Shown here: positions 32,502 through 42,324 of the stretch, piece by piece | Position numbering within the stretch: the first letter of the stretch is position 1 | Layout: each line of letters begins with the position of its first letter | Source of the DNA: Janthinobacterium tructae | GTDB taxonomy: Bacteria > Pseudomonadota > Gammaproteobacteria > Burkholderiales > Burkholderiaceae_D | Length of the DNA stretch: 64,000 bases | NCBI RefSeq assembly: GCF_006517255.1 | Contig: NZ_CP041185.1 | Span: 1,798,001-1,862,000 of the forward strand | Reading direction: 5' to 3' | Program-made: the position numbers and the translations under genes | Notes under the pieces: generated by a model | What the model saw: only the letters and a program-made list of their open reading frames with translations | Told to the model about the DNA's origin: nothing | The model's database searches: none

Positions 32502-35351
32502 GGCTGCTGCACGCCGGCCACTGTTGACGCTGCGCTGCAAATCGTACGCACCGCCGCCACTGGCGACAAAGTACAAGGTGCCACCATCGGCACTCACCTC
32601 ATCCTCGATGGGGCCACCCATGCCGCGCTTGCTCACCGTCCAGCTTCCCGCCTGCAAATCCGTCACCAGCACCTGCATGGACGCGCTTTGTGCCGGCAGC
32701 TCGACGGTGATAGTCCCGCCCAGCGCCAGGCCGCTCTTGGAAAACAGCACCACGCGGTCCTTGATTTTCACGCCGGCCAGCAGGGCCGAATCGATGGCCG
32801 TCGTGGGCAGTGCGGGCAGCGCGCTGCTGGCATCCATCACCTGCATCACGTTCAGGAAAAGGTCCGTCTCGTTGGAAGCCGGCGGCGACACTTCCAGCCG
32901 CCACGCGCCAGCTTCCTCGGTCGAATACTCGGCTTCAGGCTGAATCGGATAATTCGTCCCGCCGACGCTGAATTCATTGCCGCTGCCGCCGACTTTTTCC
33001 AGCACGGCATTCGCCGGCAGCAAGGTGCGGTTGATCAGCTTGCCGTTGTACTGGTAGGTATGGTTATAGTCCCATTCCGTGCGCTGGATGACCACGGTGT
33101 CGCCGCTGATTTCCGGTTCGGACTGGCTATGCAGCAGCCAGGTCTTCCTGAACCCGGCGTCGCTGGCGCTGACCTTGTCAAAGACGACCAGGGCGGCCGG
33201 GTGATCCGTATTCTTGAGGTTCAAGAACACGAATGATCGCTGGAACTGGCGCACCTTGCTGCTGTACGCGGCCGTCAGGTCACCCTTGATGTAGCTGAAG
33301 TCGGGCGCACCCGCCACACCGCCGACCTGCTGCTGGCGCAGGACCGTGGCCACCTTGTAGCCGTTGGCCAGTTCCGCCAGGGTTTGCGGCTCCTCGCCCG
33401 GAAAACGCTGTCCGCCGTCATTCGCATAGCCGTCAAAATTCTCGCTGGGATCATAGACCAGCATCGTGTTATGCGCGATGCTGCGCTTGTGATAGTTCAT
33501 GTCGTGCGCGCTGCCATATTCCAGAGCGATGCTGGGATCGGCAACATCCTTGCCGCTATAAATGCCCGAATCGATGGCCAGGCCGCCTTTGTAATAAATC
33601 TGGAAATGCCCGGCGTCATAATGTTCATGGTTGCCAAACCAGTCGCCTCCCAGTTTCAGCGTCGCCACGACATTGCCTGATTCCACATGCATGCCTTCGG
33701 TCCAGCCCGTGCGGGCTATCATCAAGCCGGCGGGATCAGGGAAGTACTTGGTCAATGACAAGGTGGCCGGGCTGGGCGTGCTGCCCATGGCCGTATTGCC
33801 AAGCAGGACAGGCCAGATACTGTCCTTGGCATGGATAAAGTTGATCGGCTGTCTCAGATACTCCTGTTTTAACGTGGCATTATTGTAGTAGCTGGCGGGC
33901 AACATATAGGCCAGCGGTTCGCCCCAGTATTCGGTGCTGTTGCTATACGCCGAATGGTAGACATCGCCATCGCGCATCCATTGCCCGTCGGGGCGCCGCG
34001 CATACAGCCAGTGATACGGCGTCATCTGCTGCACGGGATCGAACACGGGAGCGGCTCCCATGCGCCGGAATATCCATGCGGCGTACATGTCCGACAGAAA
34101 GCGTACTTTGCCGTAGGATGCGCCCTGGTGATGCGCTTGCGAGGCGTAGGCGTAGTTTCGCGGCGCAATATAGTCGGCAAAGAAGCGTCCGGCAACGATG
34201 TTGTAGACCAGGGGCGCCTCGTCATAAAAGGCGATGGCGGCCGATAGCTGGTCGCGCAGCAGCTGGTTGTCGCTGCCATGGCCCACGACGGCACCTTGCC
34301 GCGACGGCGGAAAGCCGATCTCCATCGTGGCGGCAATCTGCGTAAAGCGCGTAACGACATAGGCGCGCTGCTGCACGCTCATCAGATTGAAGCACCAGTC
34401 ATACACCATGGCGCTGGCCAGGATGATCTCGCCTTTGTCGTTCGGATAGTTGTAACCGGGCGAAAAGCGGACGGCGGCCAGGTAGTCGAGCAGCATTTGC
34501 ACGGCTTCCTTGCCCCGCTGCGCCTGCGCCGGCTGGCCGCTGCGTTCGTACAGCAGAAAGTGCAGCGCCTTTGCCTTGATCCTGCTCACGACATCGATCT
34601 GGTGGTTGCTCATGGCGGGACCGCCGGGTACGAACACGGGCAGCGGCTGCAGCGCGACCACGGCCGGCGCCTGGATAAACGCATTCAGGACAGCGCGGTG
34701 CGGAACCATTTCTTGCGCGTCCGACTCGAAACGGCTGCGTATCGCGGCCAGGTCCCCCGCCCTGGCAAACACGCGCGGATGGATGCCAGCGGGCGGCAGC
34801 ACAGTGGGCAACGGGTACACGCCATAACCTTGCGGCACAAAATCGGCGAGCGCCGTCACCAGCAGGCAATCGATCCCCACGCCCCCTTCCCGGTACTTGA
34901 GCTTGAGCTCGCGTTCACCGGCGGCCAGCCAGCGGGTGACGGGCACCCAGGTCCATGCCGCCGCTTGGCCAGCGGCAAACGGCACGGAGACGCTGGCATA
35001 GGCGCCATTGTCAAGCGCCAGGTACAGCGATGCGGCGTTCGCCGCTGGCGCCAGCACGCGCAGCCAGACCGTATAGTTGCCGTCACGGGGCACGGCCACG
35101 GTGTACGACAACTCCGCCGCCGCACCTGGCGTCTCGGCGCGCACCAGGTCGGCAGGCGTACTCAGGTAGACGCCGCCGGAAACCACGTTGCTGCCAAGGT
35201 ACTCTTGCGCCCAAGGGCCGGCCGGCGCCGCCGATTCCGCTTCAAACATGGCCTCGACGGGAAACGACGCCGCATGCAGGACCGGACAGGCCGCCAGCAA
35301 GGCAACATGGATCAAACCGTGCAACTTGTTACGGCATCGCGGTGGAAACAT
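32484..35351 (-). CDS. Secreted heparinase II/III-like protein with N-terminal carbohydrate-binding-type domain
   Basis: This 955-residue exported protein has a signal peptide ending near VLHAAS and a beta-sandwich resembling CBM35-type modules (about 30-155, starting MFEAESAAPAGPW and containing DGNYTVWLRVLAP). A large alpha/alpha-toroid region follows (about 190-520). The heparinase II/III-type segment GNHEHYDAGHFQIYYKGG lies near residue 570, and C-terminal beta-sandwiches complete it. Such proteins cleave uronic-acid-containing polysaccharides. The ATG at 35351 has GGAG 8 bases upstream and starts the signal. Its 3' end overlaps the convergent acetyltransferase gene by 18 bases. Lyase specificity is not predictable. 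Confidence 0.78.
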   Translation of the reverse strand: MFPPRCRNKLHGLIHVALLAACPVLHAASFPVEAMFEAESAAPAGPWAQEYLGSNVVSGGVYLSTPADLVRAETPGAAAELSYTVAVPRDGNYTVWLRVLAPAANAASLYLALDNGAYASVSVPFAAGQAAAWTWVPVTRWLAAGERELKLKYREGGVGIDCLLVTALADFVPQGYGVYPLPTVLPPAGIHPRVFARAGDLAAIRSRFESDAQEMVPHRAVLNAFIQAPAVVALQPLPVFVPGGPAMSNHQIDVVSRIKAKALHFLLYERSGQPAQAQRGKEAVQMLLDYLAAVRFSPGYNYPNDKGEIILASAMVYDWCFNLMSVQQRAYVVTRFTQIAATMEIGFPPSRQGAVVGHGSDNQLLRDQLSAAIAFYDEAPLVYNIVAGRFFADYIAPRNYAYASQAHHQGASYGKVRFLSDMYAAWIFRRMGAAPVFDPVQQMTPYHWLYARRPDGQWMRDGDVYHSAYSNSTEYWGEPLAYMLPASYYNNATLKQEYLRQPINFIHAKDSIWPVLLGNTAMGSTPSPATLSLTKYFPDPAGLMIARTGWTEGMHVESGNVVATLKLGGDWFGNHEHYDAGHFQIYYKGGLAIDSGIYSGKDVADPSIALEYGSAHDMNYHKRSIAHNTMLVYDPSENFDGYANDGGQRFPGEEPQTLAELANGYKVATVLRQQQVGGVAGAPDFSYIKGDLTAAYSSKVRQFQRSFVFLNLKNTDHPAALVVFDKVSASDAGFRKTWLLHSQSEPEISGDTVVIQRTEWDYNHTYQYNGKLINRTLLPANAVLEKVGGSGNEFSVGGTNYPIQPEAEYSTEEAGAWRLEVSPPASNETDLFLNVMQVMDASSALPALPTTAIDSALLAGVKIKDRVVLFSKSGLALGGTITVELPAQSASMQVLVTDLQAGSWTVSKRGMGGPIEDEVSADGGTLYFVASGGGAYDLQRSVNSGRRAAASPALP

Positions 35352-35459
35352 AAGGACAACTCCAGTTTGTTGTATTTTAAACAGCAATAACAATACACCA
35401 TCTGGCGCCATTTAATTTCATTTTCACAACAAAAATACCGGCACAGGCTTGCGGCGCAC

Positions 35460-35488
35460 AAAAAAACGCCCGGTATCACCCGGGCGTT
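35460..35488 (-). terminator. Intrinsic terminator after the OPT transporter gene
   Basis: On the minus strand AACGCCCGG (plus 35480-35488) pairs with CCGGGCGTT (plus 35465-35473) across a six-base loop and runs into seven T (plus 35460-35466). It lies 30 bases beyond the transporter stop codon. Confidence 0.9.
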
Positions 35489-35517
35489 CTTTGCTGAAAA
35501 AGCGCATCAACGGCGCT

Positions 35518-37779
35518 CTACGCCCTCGATGCTTTCTTCTCGCGCGCCACGATGTACAGCAGCACGATGATGAGCGCATACGGCAGCAGCGACAGCGCAT
35601 CCGAATGCAAGCCCGCGTAGAACGGATTGCCATGCTCGGCCCAGTCGGCCATCATCTGGTCGAAGTGCGTCAGCACGCCGGCCGTAATGGCGATGATGAT
35701 GCCGGCCAGCGCGCCGCCGGCGATGTAACCGGACGCCAGCAGCACGCCCGAACTGCGGTCGCCCGCCAGTTGGCGCTCTTCGTCGTTCAATGTGGCGTTG
35801 TGTTCCAGCTTGTTGTTGCGGCGGTCCGCCAGCCAGCGCACCAGGCCGCCGACGAAGATCGGCAGGGTCGACGACAGCGGCAGGTACACGCCGACCGAAA
35901 ACGCCAGCGACGGGATGCCGGCCATTTCCAGCACCACGGCGATCATCACGCCGAACAGCACCAGGGTCCACGGCAGTTGCTGATCGAGGATGCCCTTGAT
36001 GATGTAGGACATCAGCACGGCCTTCGGCGCATCGTATTTCTTCACTTCCGAGCCGTCGGGACGCTTGCTGTAATGGCCATTGATGCCCGGGTCGACCAGG
36101 TAGGCCAGCTGGCCATCATCCTTGACAAAATACTTGCCGGCCGGGCCGCCCACGGTATCGGTCTTTTGCCAGACTTTATACGTGTTGTGGTCCGTATCGG
36201 CTTGCGGGCCATGCAGCTCGCCCGTCACCGTCAGCTTCGACGCGTCGACCGTCAGGCCCGGCGCCACTTGCGCGGCCGGCACGTAGACGGTGCTCGCCTC
36301 GTTCAGTTTCAGCAGAATCGGTCCGAGGATCAGCGCCGACGACAGCGCGCCCGCCAGGATCGCGTACTGCTGCAGGCGCGGCGTGGCGCCCACCAGGTAG
36401 CCGGTTTTCAAGTCCTGCGACGTGGTGCCGGCATTGCTGGCGGCGATGCACACGATGGCGCCCACCGACAAGGCGGTCACATAGTAACGCCCGCCCGTCC
36501 AGCCCATGATCAGGAAGATCAGGCAAGTAAACAGCAAGGTGGCCACGGCCATGCCGGAGATCGGATTCGACGAGGAGCCGATTTCTCCCGTCAGGCGCGA
36601 CGACACGGTGGCGAACAGGAAGCCGAAGACGAGGATCAGCAGCGCGCCGAGGAAATTCATGTGCAGCGGCGTGGCGAAGGTGATCACGGCGATGATGGAC
36701 AGGCAGCCGATGATGACCCATTTCAGGGGGATATCCTGGTCGGTGCGCAGGGTGGAGTTGTTCTTGACGCCCTTGCCGAGGCCTTTCAGGCCGGCCGACA
36801 GGCTGCGCCAGATCATGGGCATGGCGCGCACCAGCGAAATCAGGCCGCCGGCGGCCACTGCGCCCGCGCCGATATACAGCACGTAGGCGCTGCGCACGTC
36901 GTCGGCGCCCATTTCGCTGATCAACTTGGTGCCCGGCGAGAGCACGGTAGTCAGGCTGTCGCCGAAGAACTTTATCATCGGGATCAGCAGCAAATACGAC
37001 AGCACGCCGCCGGCCGCCATGGTGGCGGCGATGCGCGGGCCGATGATGTAGCCCACGCCCAGCAATTCAGGGGAAATCTCGGCGCCGATGGAGCCGCCCT
37101 TCAGCGGCGCGGCAAATTCCACGCCCGGCGTGTCCTTCCAGCCCTTGAACGAGATATTGAACACTTTATACAGCAAGCCGACGGCGAAACCGCCGAAGAT
37201 GATCTTGGCGCGGCGCTTGGCGTCCAGTGCGGCGGCCGAATCCTTCTCGATGCTTTCGCCGGCGGCGATGCGCGATTCTTCCGTGGCGGCCGCCTTCAAC
37301 ACCTCGGCGCAAGCCGTGCCTTCGGGGAATTTGAGTTCCTTGTGCTGGTCGACGATCATGGTGCGGCGCATGGGGATCATCATCAGGATGCCCAGCAGGC
37401 CACCGAGGATACCGACCAGCATGACGCGCGAGATTTCCAGGTCGAAGCCCAGGATCAAAATAGCGGGCATGGTCACGCCCAGGCCGAAGGCCAGCGACTC
37501 GCCGGCCGAACCGGCCGTTTGCGTGATGCTGTTTTCCAGGATCGACGAATCCTTGCCGCCCACCTTCTTGGCCAGGCCGAACAGGGTGATGGCGATCACG
37601 GCGACGGGAATCGAGGCGCTGACGGTCAGGCCCACCTTCAGCACCAGGTACAGCGAGGAGGCGCCAAAGACCATCCCCAGGATGACGCCCATGAACAGCG
37701 CGCGGAAGGTCATCTCGGGCAGCTTCGCATCGGCCGGAATATACGGCTTCACGGCGCTCGGCATTGCATCTTTTGCCAT
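35518..37779 (-). CDS. OPT-family oligopeptide transporter
   Basis: This 753-residue inner-membrane protein with about 14-16 spans belongs to the OPT superfamily (bacterial TIGR00733-like group). Family regions include MTFRALFMGVILGMVFGASSLYLVLKVGLTVSASIPVAVIAI at the start, FPEGTACAEVLKAA near residue 150 and GYIIGPRIAATMAAGG. A roughly 130-residue non-membrane insert near 480-620 contains TVTGELHGPQADTDHN and separates the last spans. Bacterial members are thought to move peptides or metal chelates. The start has AAGGA 8 bases upstream. It is monocistronic between a leader hairpin and a terminator. Confidence 0.9.
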   Translation of the reverse strand: MAKDAMPSAVKPYIPADAKLPEMTFRALFMGVILGMVFGASSLYLVLKVGLTVSASIPVAVIAITLFGLAKKVGGKDSSILENSITQTAGSAGESLAFGLGVTMPAILILGFDLEISRVMLVGILGGLLGILMMIPMRRTMIVDQHKELKFPEGTACAEVLKAAATEESRIAAGESIEKDSAAALDAKRRAKIIFGGFAVGLLYKVFNISFKGWKDTPGVEFAAPLKGGSIGAEISPELLGVGYIIGPRIAATMAAGGVLSYLLLIPMIKFFGDSLTTVLSPGTKLISEMGADDVRSAYVLYIGAGAVAAGGLISLVRAMPMIWRSLSAGLKGLGKGVKNNSTLRTDQDIPLKWVIIGCLSIIAVITFATPLHMNFLGALLILVFGFLFATVSSRLTGEIGSSSNPISGMAVATLLFTCLIFLIMGWTGGRYYVTALSVGAIVCIAASNAGTTSQDLKTGYLVGATPRLQQYAILAGALSSALILGPILLKLNEASTVYVPAAQVAPGLTVDASKLTVTGELHGPQADTDHNTYKVWQKTDTVGGPAGKYFVKDDGQLAYLVDPGINGHYSKRPDGSEVKKYDAPKAVLMSYIIKGILDQQLPWTLVLFGVMIAVVLEMAGIPSLAFSVGVYLPLSSTLPIFVGGLVRWLADRRNNKLEHNATLNDEERQLAGDRSSGVLLASGYIAGGALAGIIIAITAGVLTHFDQMMADWAEHGNPFYAGLHSDALSLLPYALIIVLLYIVAREKKASRA

Positions 37780-37808
37780 AAATAAATCCTTAATTGTATA
37801 AAATAAAC

Positions 37809-37830
37809 AGCCCGAATCGAGATCCGGGCT
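37809..37830 (-). terminator. Leader hairpin with U-rich tail upstream of the OPT gene (possible attenuator)
   Basis: On the minus strand AGCCCG pairs with CGGGCT across a ten-base loop and is followed by GTTTATTTTATAC, 30 bases before the OPT start. The stem is only 6 bp, so it may be a weak terminator, an attenuator, or chance. Confidence 0.35.
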
Positions 37831-37946
37831 ATTTGCTTGAAGCCGAGACTATCGCACAGCCGCGTTTCGATGAAAAGGTTTTTTGCTCCCGCTCCCGGAG
37901 GCCAGCCCCGCCACCCGCCCGCGCGGGAAGCGCTGGCGCATTGGTC

Positions 37947-37952
37947 TATAAT
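37947..37952 (+). promoter_or_regulatory. TATAAT -10 element of mrcA
   Basis: A perfect TATAAT within GGTCTATAATCG lies 38 bases before the mrcA start. The same 12-mer occurs before mfd at 51975-51986. No matching -35 hexamer is evident. Confidence 0.5.
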
Positions 37953-37990
37953 CGCTGCCACCGTGCCCCGCACGCTACCGTGAGACTGCC

Positions 37991-40318
37991 TTGACTGCCA
38001 AACGAACCGGATTTCCCTGGCCTTCCCGCCGCGCCACCGTGCGCGCCTTCATCATCGCCGGCTGCGCCGCGCTGGCCGCCGCCATGCTGCTGGCCGCTTA
38101 CCTGTTCCTGTATGTGCGCCCGCGCCTGCCCGAGCTGGACGTCATCACCGACTACCAGCCGAAGATCCCGCTGCGCGTGTACACGGCCGACAATGTGCTG
38201 ATCGGCGAATTCGGCGAGGAGCACCGCGACTTCGTGCCGATCGCACAGGTGCCGGAAATGATGAAGAAAGCCCTGCTGGCCATCGAGGACAGCCGTTTCT
38301 ACGAACACCACGGCATCGACTTCGTGCGCGCCGGCGGCGCCGTGCTGTCGAACCTGCGCCACGGCTTCGGCCACGGCGGCGGCTCCACCATCACCATGCA
38401 GGTGGCGCGCAACTTCTTCCTGACGCGCGAGAAAGTCGCTTCGCGCAAGCTCAATGAAATCATGCTGGCCCTGAAAATCGAAGCGGCCCTGTCGAAAGAG
38501 CAGATTCTCGAGCTGTACATGAACCAGATGTACCTGGGCCAGCGCTCGTTCGGCTTCGGCAGCGCGGCGCAGACCTACTTCGGCAAACCATTGTCCGAAC
38601 TGTCGATCGCGGAAATGGCCATGCTGGCCGGCTTGCCGCAAAACCCCTCGCGCCACAACCCGATCAGCAATCCGAAGAAGGCGCACGCGCGCCAGCAGAT
38701 GGTCTTGAAACGCATGCGCGAACTCGATTACATCAGCGAGGGCCAGTACCGGCAGGCGCTGGCGCAGCCGCTGCATTTCAACACCCGCGGCAAGCAGGGT
38801 TTCGAGACGCACGCCGAATACGTGGCCGAACTGGCGCGCCAGGCCGTGTTTGCGCAGTTCAAGGAAGACAGCTATACCAAGGGCATCAGCGTCTACACGA
38901 CGATCCTGAAAGCCGACCAGGACGCGGCCTACGCCTCGACGCGCAGCAACGTCATCGCCTACGACCAGCGCCACGGCTACCGCGGCCCGGAAACGTTCAT
39001 CGACATGCCGGCTGACCCGGAACAGCGCGACGACGCCATCGATGCTGCGCTACAAAAACGCCCTGACAGCGACGGCCTGATCGCCGCCGTCGTCACGGAC
39101 GTTGCCAGCGGCAAGGTGGTGGCTGACACGGGCGACGGCGACGCCAAGGCCATCACGGGTGACGGCTTGCGCTTTGCCGCCCCTGCCCTATCAAGCAAAG
39201 CGAGCGCCGGCATCAAGCTGCGCCCGGGCGCCGTGATTCGCATCAGCCAGGATGCCAAGGGCAACTGGGCCATCACGCAAGTGCCGCTGGTGGCCGCCGC
39301 CTTCGTTTCGCTCGACGCGGAAACGGGCGCCTACCACGCCATGGTGGGCGGCTTCGACTACAATCTGCAAAAGTTCAACCACGTCACGCAAGCCTGGCGC
39401 CAGCCCGGTTCGGCCATGAAGCCCTTCGTGTATTCGGCGGCGCTGGAAAAAGGCTTTTCGCCGGCCACCCTGATCAACGACGTGCCCCTGGAAATGCAGG
39501 CGGGCGGCAAAGTGTGGGCGCCGCAGAATGACGATTTCAAGTTCGACGGCCCGATCACCATGCGCTATGCGCTGGCGCAATCGAAGAACGTGGCCTCGGT
39601 GCGCATCCTGCGAGCGCTGGGCGTGTCATACACGCACGACTTCCTGGAAAAATTCGGCTTCGATCCAAAGCGCCAGCCCAGCAACCTGACCATGGCGCTG
39701 GGTACGGGTTCCGTCACGCCCGTGCAGATGGCGGGCGCCTATGCCCTGTTCGCCAATGGCGGCCACCAGGTGGAACCGTATTTGATCGACCGCATCGTCG
39801 ACGCCAGGGGCGCGATATTGATGCAAACCAAGCCGCCCGCGCCGAACGACGACAAGACCCTGGCATTGGACCCGCGCAACGCCTTCGTGATGGACAGCAT
39901 GCTGCGCGAAGTGGCCCGCACCGGCACAGGCGCGGCGGCGACGAAAAAACTGGGGCGCAACGACATCGCCGGCAAGACGGGTACCACCAGCGACGCCGTC
40001 GACGGCTGGTTCGCCGGCTACGGCGGCGGCATCGTGGCGGTGGCGTGGATGGGCTATGACGAGCCGAAATCGCTGGGCGGACGCGAATTCGGCGCTACCC
40101 TGGCCATGCCGATCTGGATCGACTACATGCGCACGGCCCTGTCGACGCGCCCGCAAATCACGCGTGCCGTGCCGGCAGGGCTGAGCCAGGTCGATGGCGA
40201 GTGGCTGTACGATGAATTCATCGACATGAACGGGATCAAGACCCTGGATATGGACGTGGAGACGCCGACGGATCCGGCGGCAGTGCCGGAAACGCTGCCG
40301 TTGGAAACGACGAACTGA
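37991..40318 (+). CDS. mrcA: Penicillin-binding protein 1A (bifunctional glycosyltransferase/transpeptidase)
   Basis: This 775-residue inner-membrane enzyme polymerises and cross-links peptidoglycan. After a cytoplasmic stub and one membrane span (about 18-40) comes the GT51 domain, with the catalytic Glu in AIEDSRFYEHHGID (about 98-111) and GGSTITMQ near 130. The transpeptidase domain follows, with SxxK as SAMK (near 474), SxN as SKN (near 530) and KTGT near 661. The OB-like insert expected for PBP1A lies between them. The frame offers only a TTG start at 37991 before the membrane span, and no strong ribosome site is visible. It ends at a palindromic repeat facing a convergent TetR gene. Confidence 0.93.
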   Translation: MTAKRTGFPWPSRRATVRAFIIAGCAALAAAMLLAAYLFLYVRPRLPELDVITDYQPKIPLRVYTADNVLIGEFGEEHRDFVPIAQVPEMMKKALLAIEDSRFYEHHGIDFVRAGGAVLSNLRHGFGHGGGSTITMQVARNFFLTREKVASRKLNEIMLALKIEAALSKEQILELYMNQMYLGQRSFGFGSAAQTYFGKPLSELSIAEMAMLAGLPQNPSRHNPISNPKKAHARQQMVLKRMRELDYISEGQYRQALAQPLHFNTRGKQGFETHAEYVAELARQAVFAQFKEDSYTKGISVYTTILKADQDAAYASTRSNVIAYDQRHGYRGPETFIDMPADPEQRDDAIDAALQKRPDSDGLIAAVVTDVASGKVVADTGDGDAKAITGDGLRFAAPALSSKASAGIKLRPGAVIRISQDAKGNWAITQVPLVAAAFVSLDAETGAYHAMVGGFDYNLQKFNHVTQAWRQPGSAMKPFVYSAALEKGFSPATLINDVPLEMQAGGKVWAPQNDDFKFDGPITMRYALAQSKNVASVRILRALGVSYTHDFLEKFGFDPKRQPSNLTMALGTGSVTPVQMAGAYALFANGGHQVEPYLIDRIVDARGAILMQTKPPAPNDDKTLALDPRNAFVMDSMLREVARTGTGAAATKKLGRNDIAGKTGTTSDAVDGWFAGYGGGIVAVAWMGYDEPKSLGGREFGATLAMPIWIDYMRTALSTRPQITRAVPAGLSQVDGEWLYDEFIDMNGIKTLDMDVETPTDPAAVPETLPLETTN

Positions 40319-40337
40319 TGGGTAAAGGGCGGTTCGC

Positions 40338-40371
40338 GTAGGTCGGGTTAGCCGGAACGGCGTAACCCGAC
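40338..40371. repeat. REP-like palindromic element after mrcA
   Basis: The element is GTCGGGTTA (40342-40350), an inner GCCG-GAA-CGGC hairpin, and TAACCCGAC (40363-40371), preceded by GTAG. Elements of this GTAGGTCGGGTTAGC type recur in intergenic regions of many proteobacteria. It sits between convergent mrcA and tetR genes, has no T-run, and could act as an mRNA 3'-end stabiliser. Only one copy was seen in the window. Confidence 0.6.
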
Positions 40372-40386
40372 ATGCGCCGCCGAGGT

Positions 40387-41082
40387 TTACACAGCGGTCA
40401 TGCTCAAATACCCGCGCACCGTGCCGACGACACTATCGGCGAAATCGTCGACATTGACCTTCGCCGCGCGGTACTTCCAGCGCTTCACGTACCAGTCCTG
40501 GAACAGGGCCAGGCAGTGGGCGGCCAGCAAGGTGGGGTCGCCCTGCGGCTTCGGTTCGATTTCGGCGATGGTGGCGGCGATCAGGGTCTGCACATACAGT
40601 TCCGAATTCTTCGCCATGCTGCGCTGCTCCACCTGCAGCACGCGCGAATCCATGAAGACGAAATAAAACCACGGCTGCAGCACTTCGGACAGGTAGATCG
40701 ACGAGCGTATCATCGCCTCCAGCCGATCCAGCGGCGACTTCACGTCGGCAAACAACAGCGGCAAGGCTTGCGTGGCGTGGCGCACCACGTCCTCGATCAT
40801 TTCCGCCAGTTGGTCCTTGCTGGTAATGTAGCCATACAGGCCGCCCATCGACAGCCCCGTTTCGCTGCACAGGTCGCGCAAGCTCATGGCGCGGAAGCCC
40901 ACGTCATTGGCCAGGCGGAAGGTGGCGACGAAGATGCGTTCCAGATTTTCCAGCGCCGGCTTGCGGCGTTTGACGCCGATACGTTCCGCGTGGCGGTCAA
41001 GAATATATTCCCAGATATTTTCGCCATTTAAAGGCGTCATCTGCTGAAACTGTTCAAAATTGAAATGGGTCGACAAGTGCAT
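40387..41082 (-). CDS. TetR-family transcriptional regulator
   Basis: This 231-residue regulator has an N-terminal TetR HTH: LERIFVATFRLANDVGFRAMSLRDLCSETGLSMGGLYGYITSKDQLAEMI, with the recognition helix at SMGGLYGYI. The C-terminal ligand domain includes LQPWFYFVFMDSR. The start is uncertain. ATG 41082 gives an ordinary length, a TTG at 41106 would add eight residues, and an ATG 14 codons in is possible; none has a strong ribosome site. The neighbours are unrelated (mrcA convergent, lipase divergent). The divergent lipase promoter lies 318 bases away and could be a target, which is a guess. Confidence 0.85.
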   Translation of the reverse strand: MHLSTHFNFEQFQQMTPLNGENIWEYILDRHAERIGVKRRKPALENLERIFVATFRLANDVGFRAMSLRDLCSETGLSMGGLYGYITSKDQLAEMIEDVVRHATQALPLLFADVKSPLDRLEAMIRSSIYLSEVLQPWFYFVFMDSRVLQVEQRSMAKNSELYVQTLIAATIAEIEPKPQGDPTLLAAHCLALFQDWYVKRWKYRAAKVNVDDFADSVVGTVRGYLSMTAV

Positions 41083-42314
<1,232 letters not shown>

Positions 42315-42324
42315 GGAGGCGACG

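Noticed and set aside
35449..37785. A 778-codon plus-strand open frame opposite the OPT transporter
   Set aside because: The antisense product is His/Gln/Asp-rich low-complexity sequence, whereas the minus strand encodes a proper polytopic transporter.
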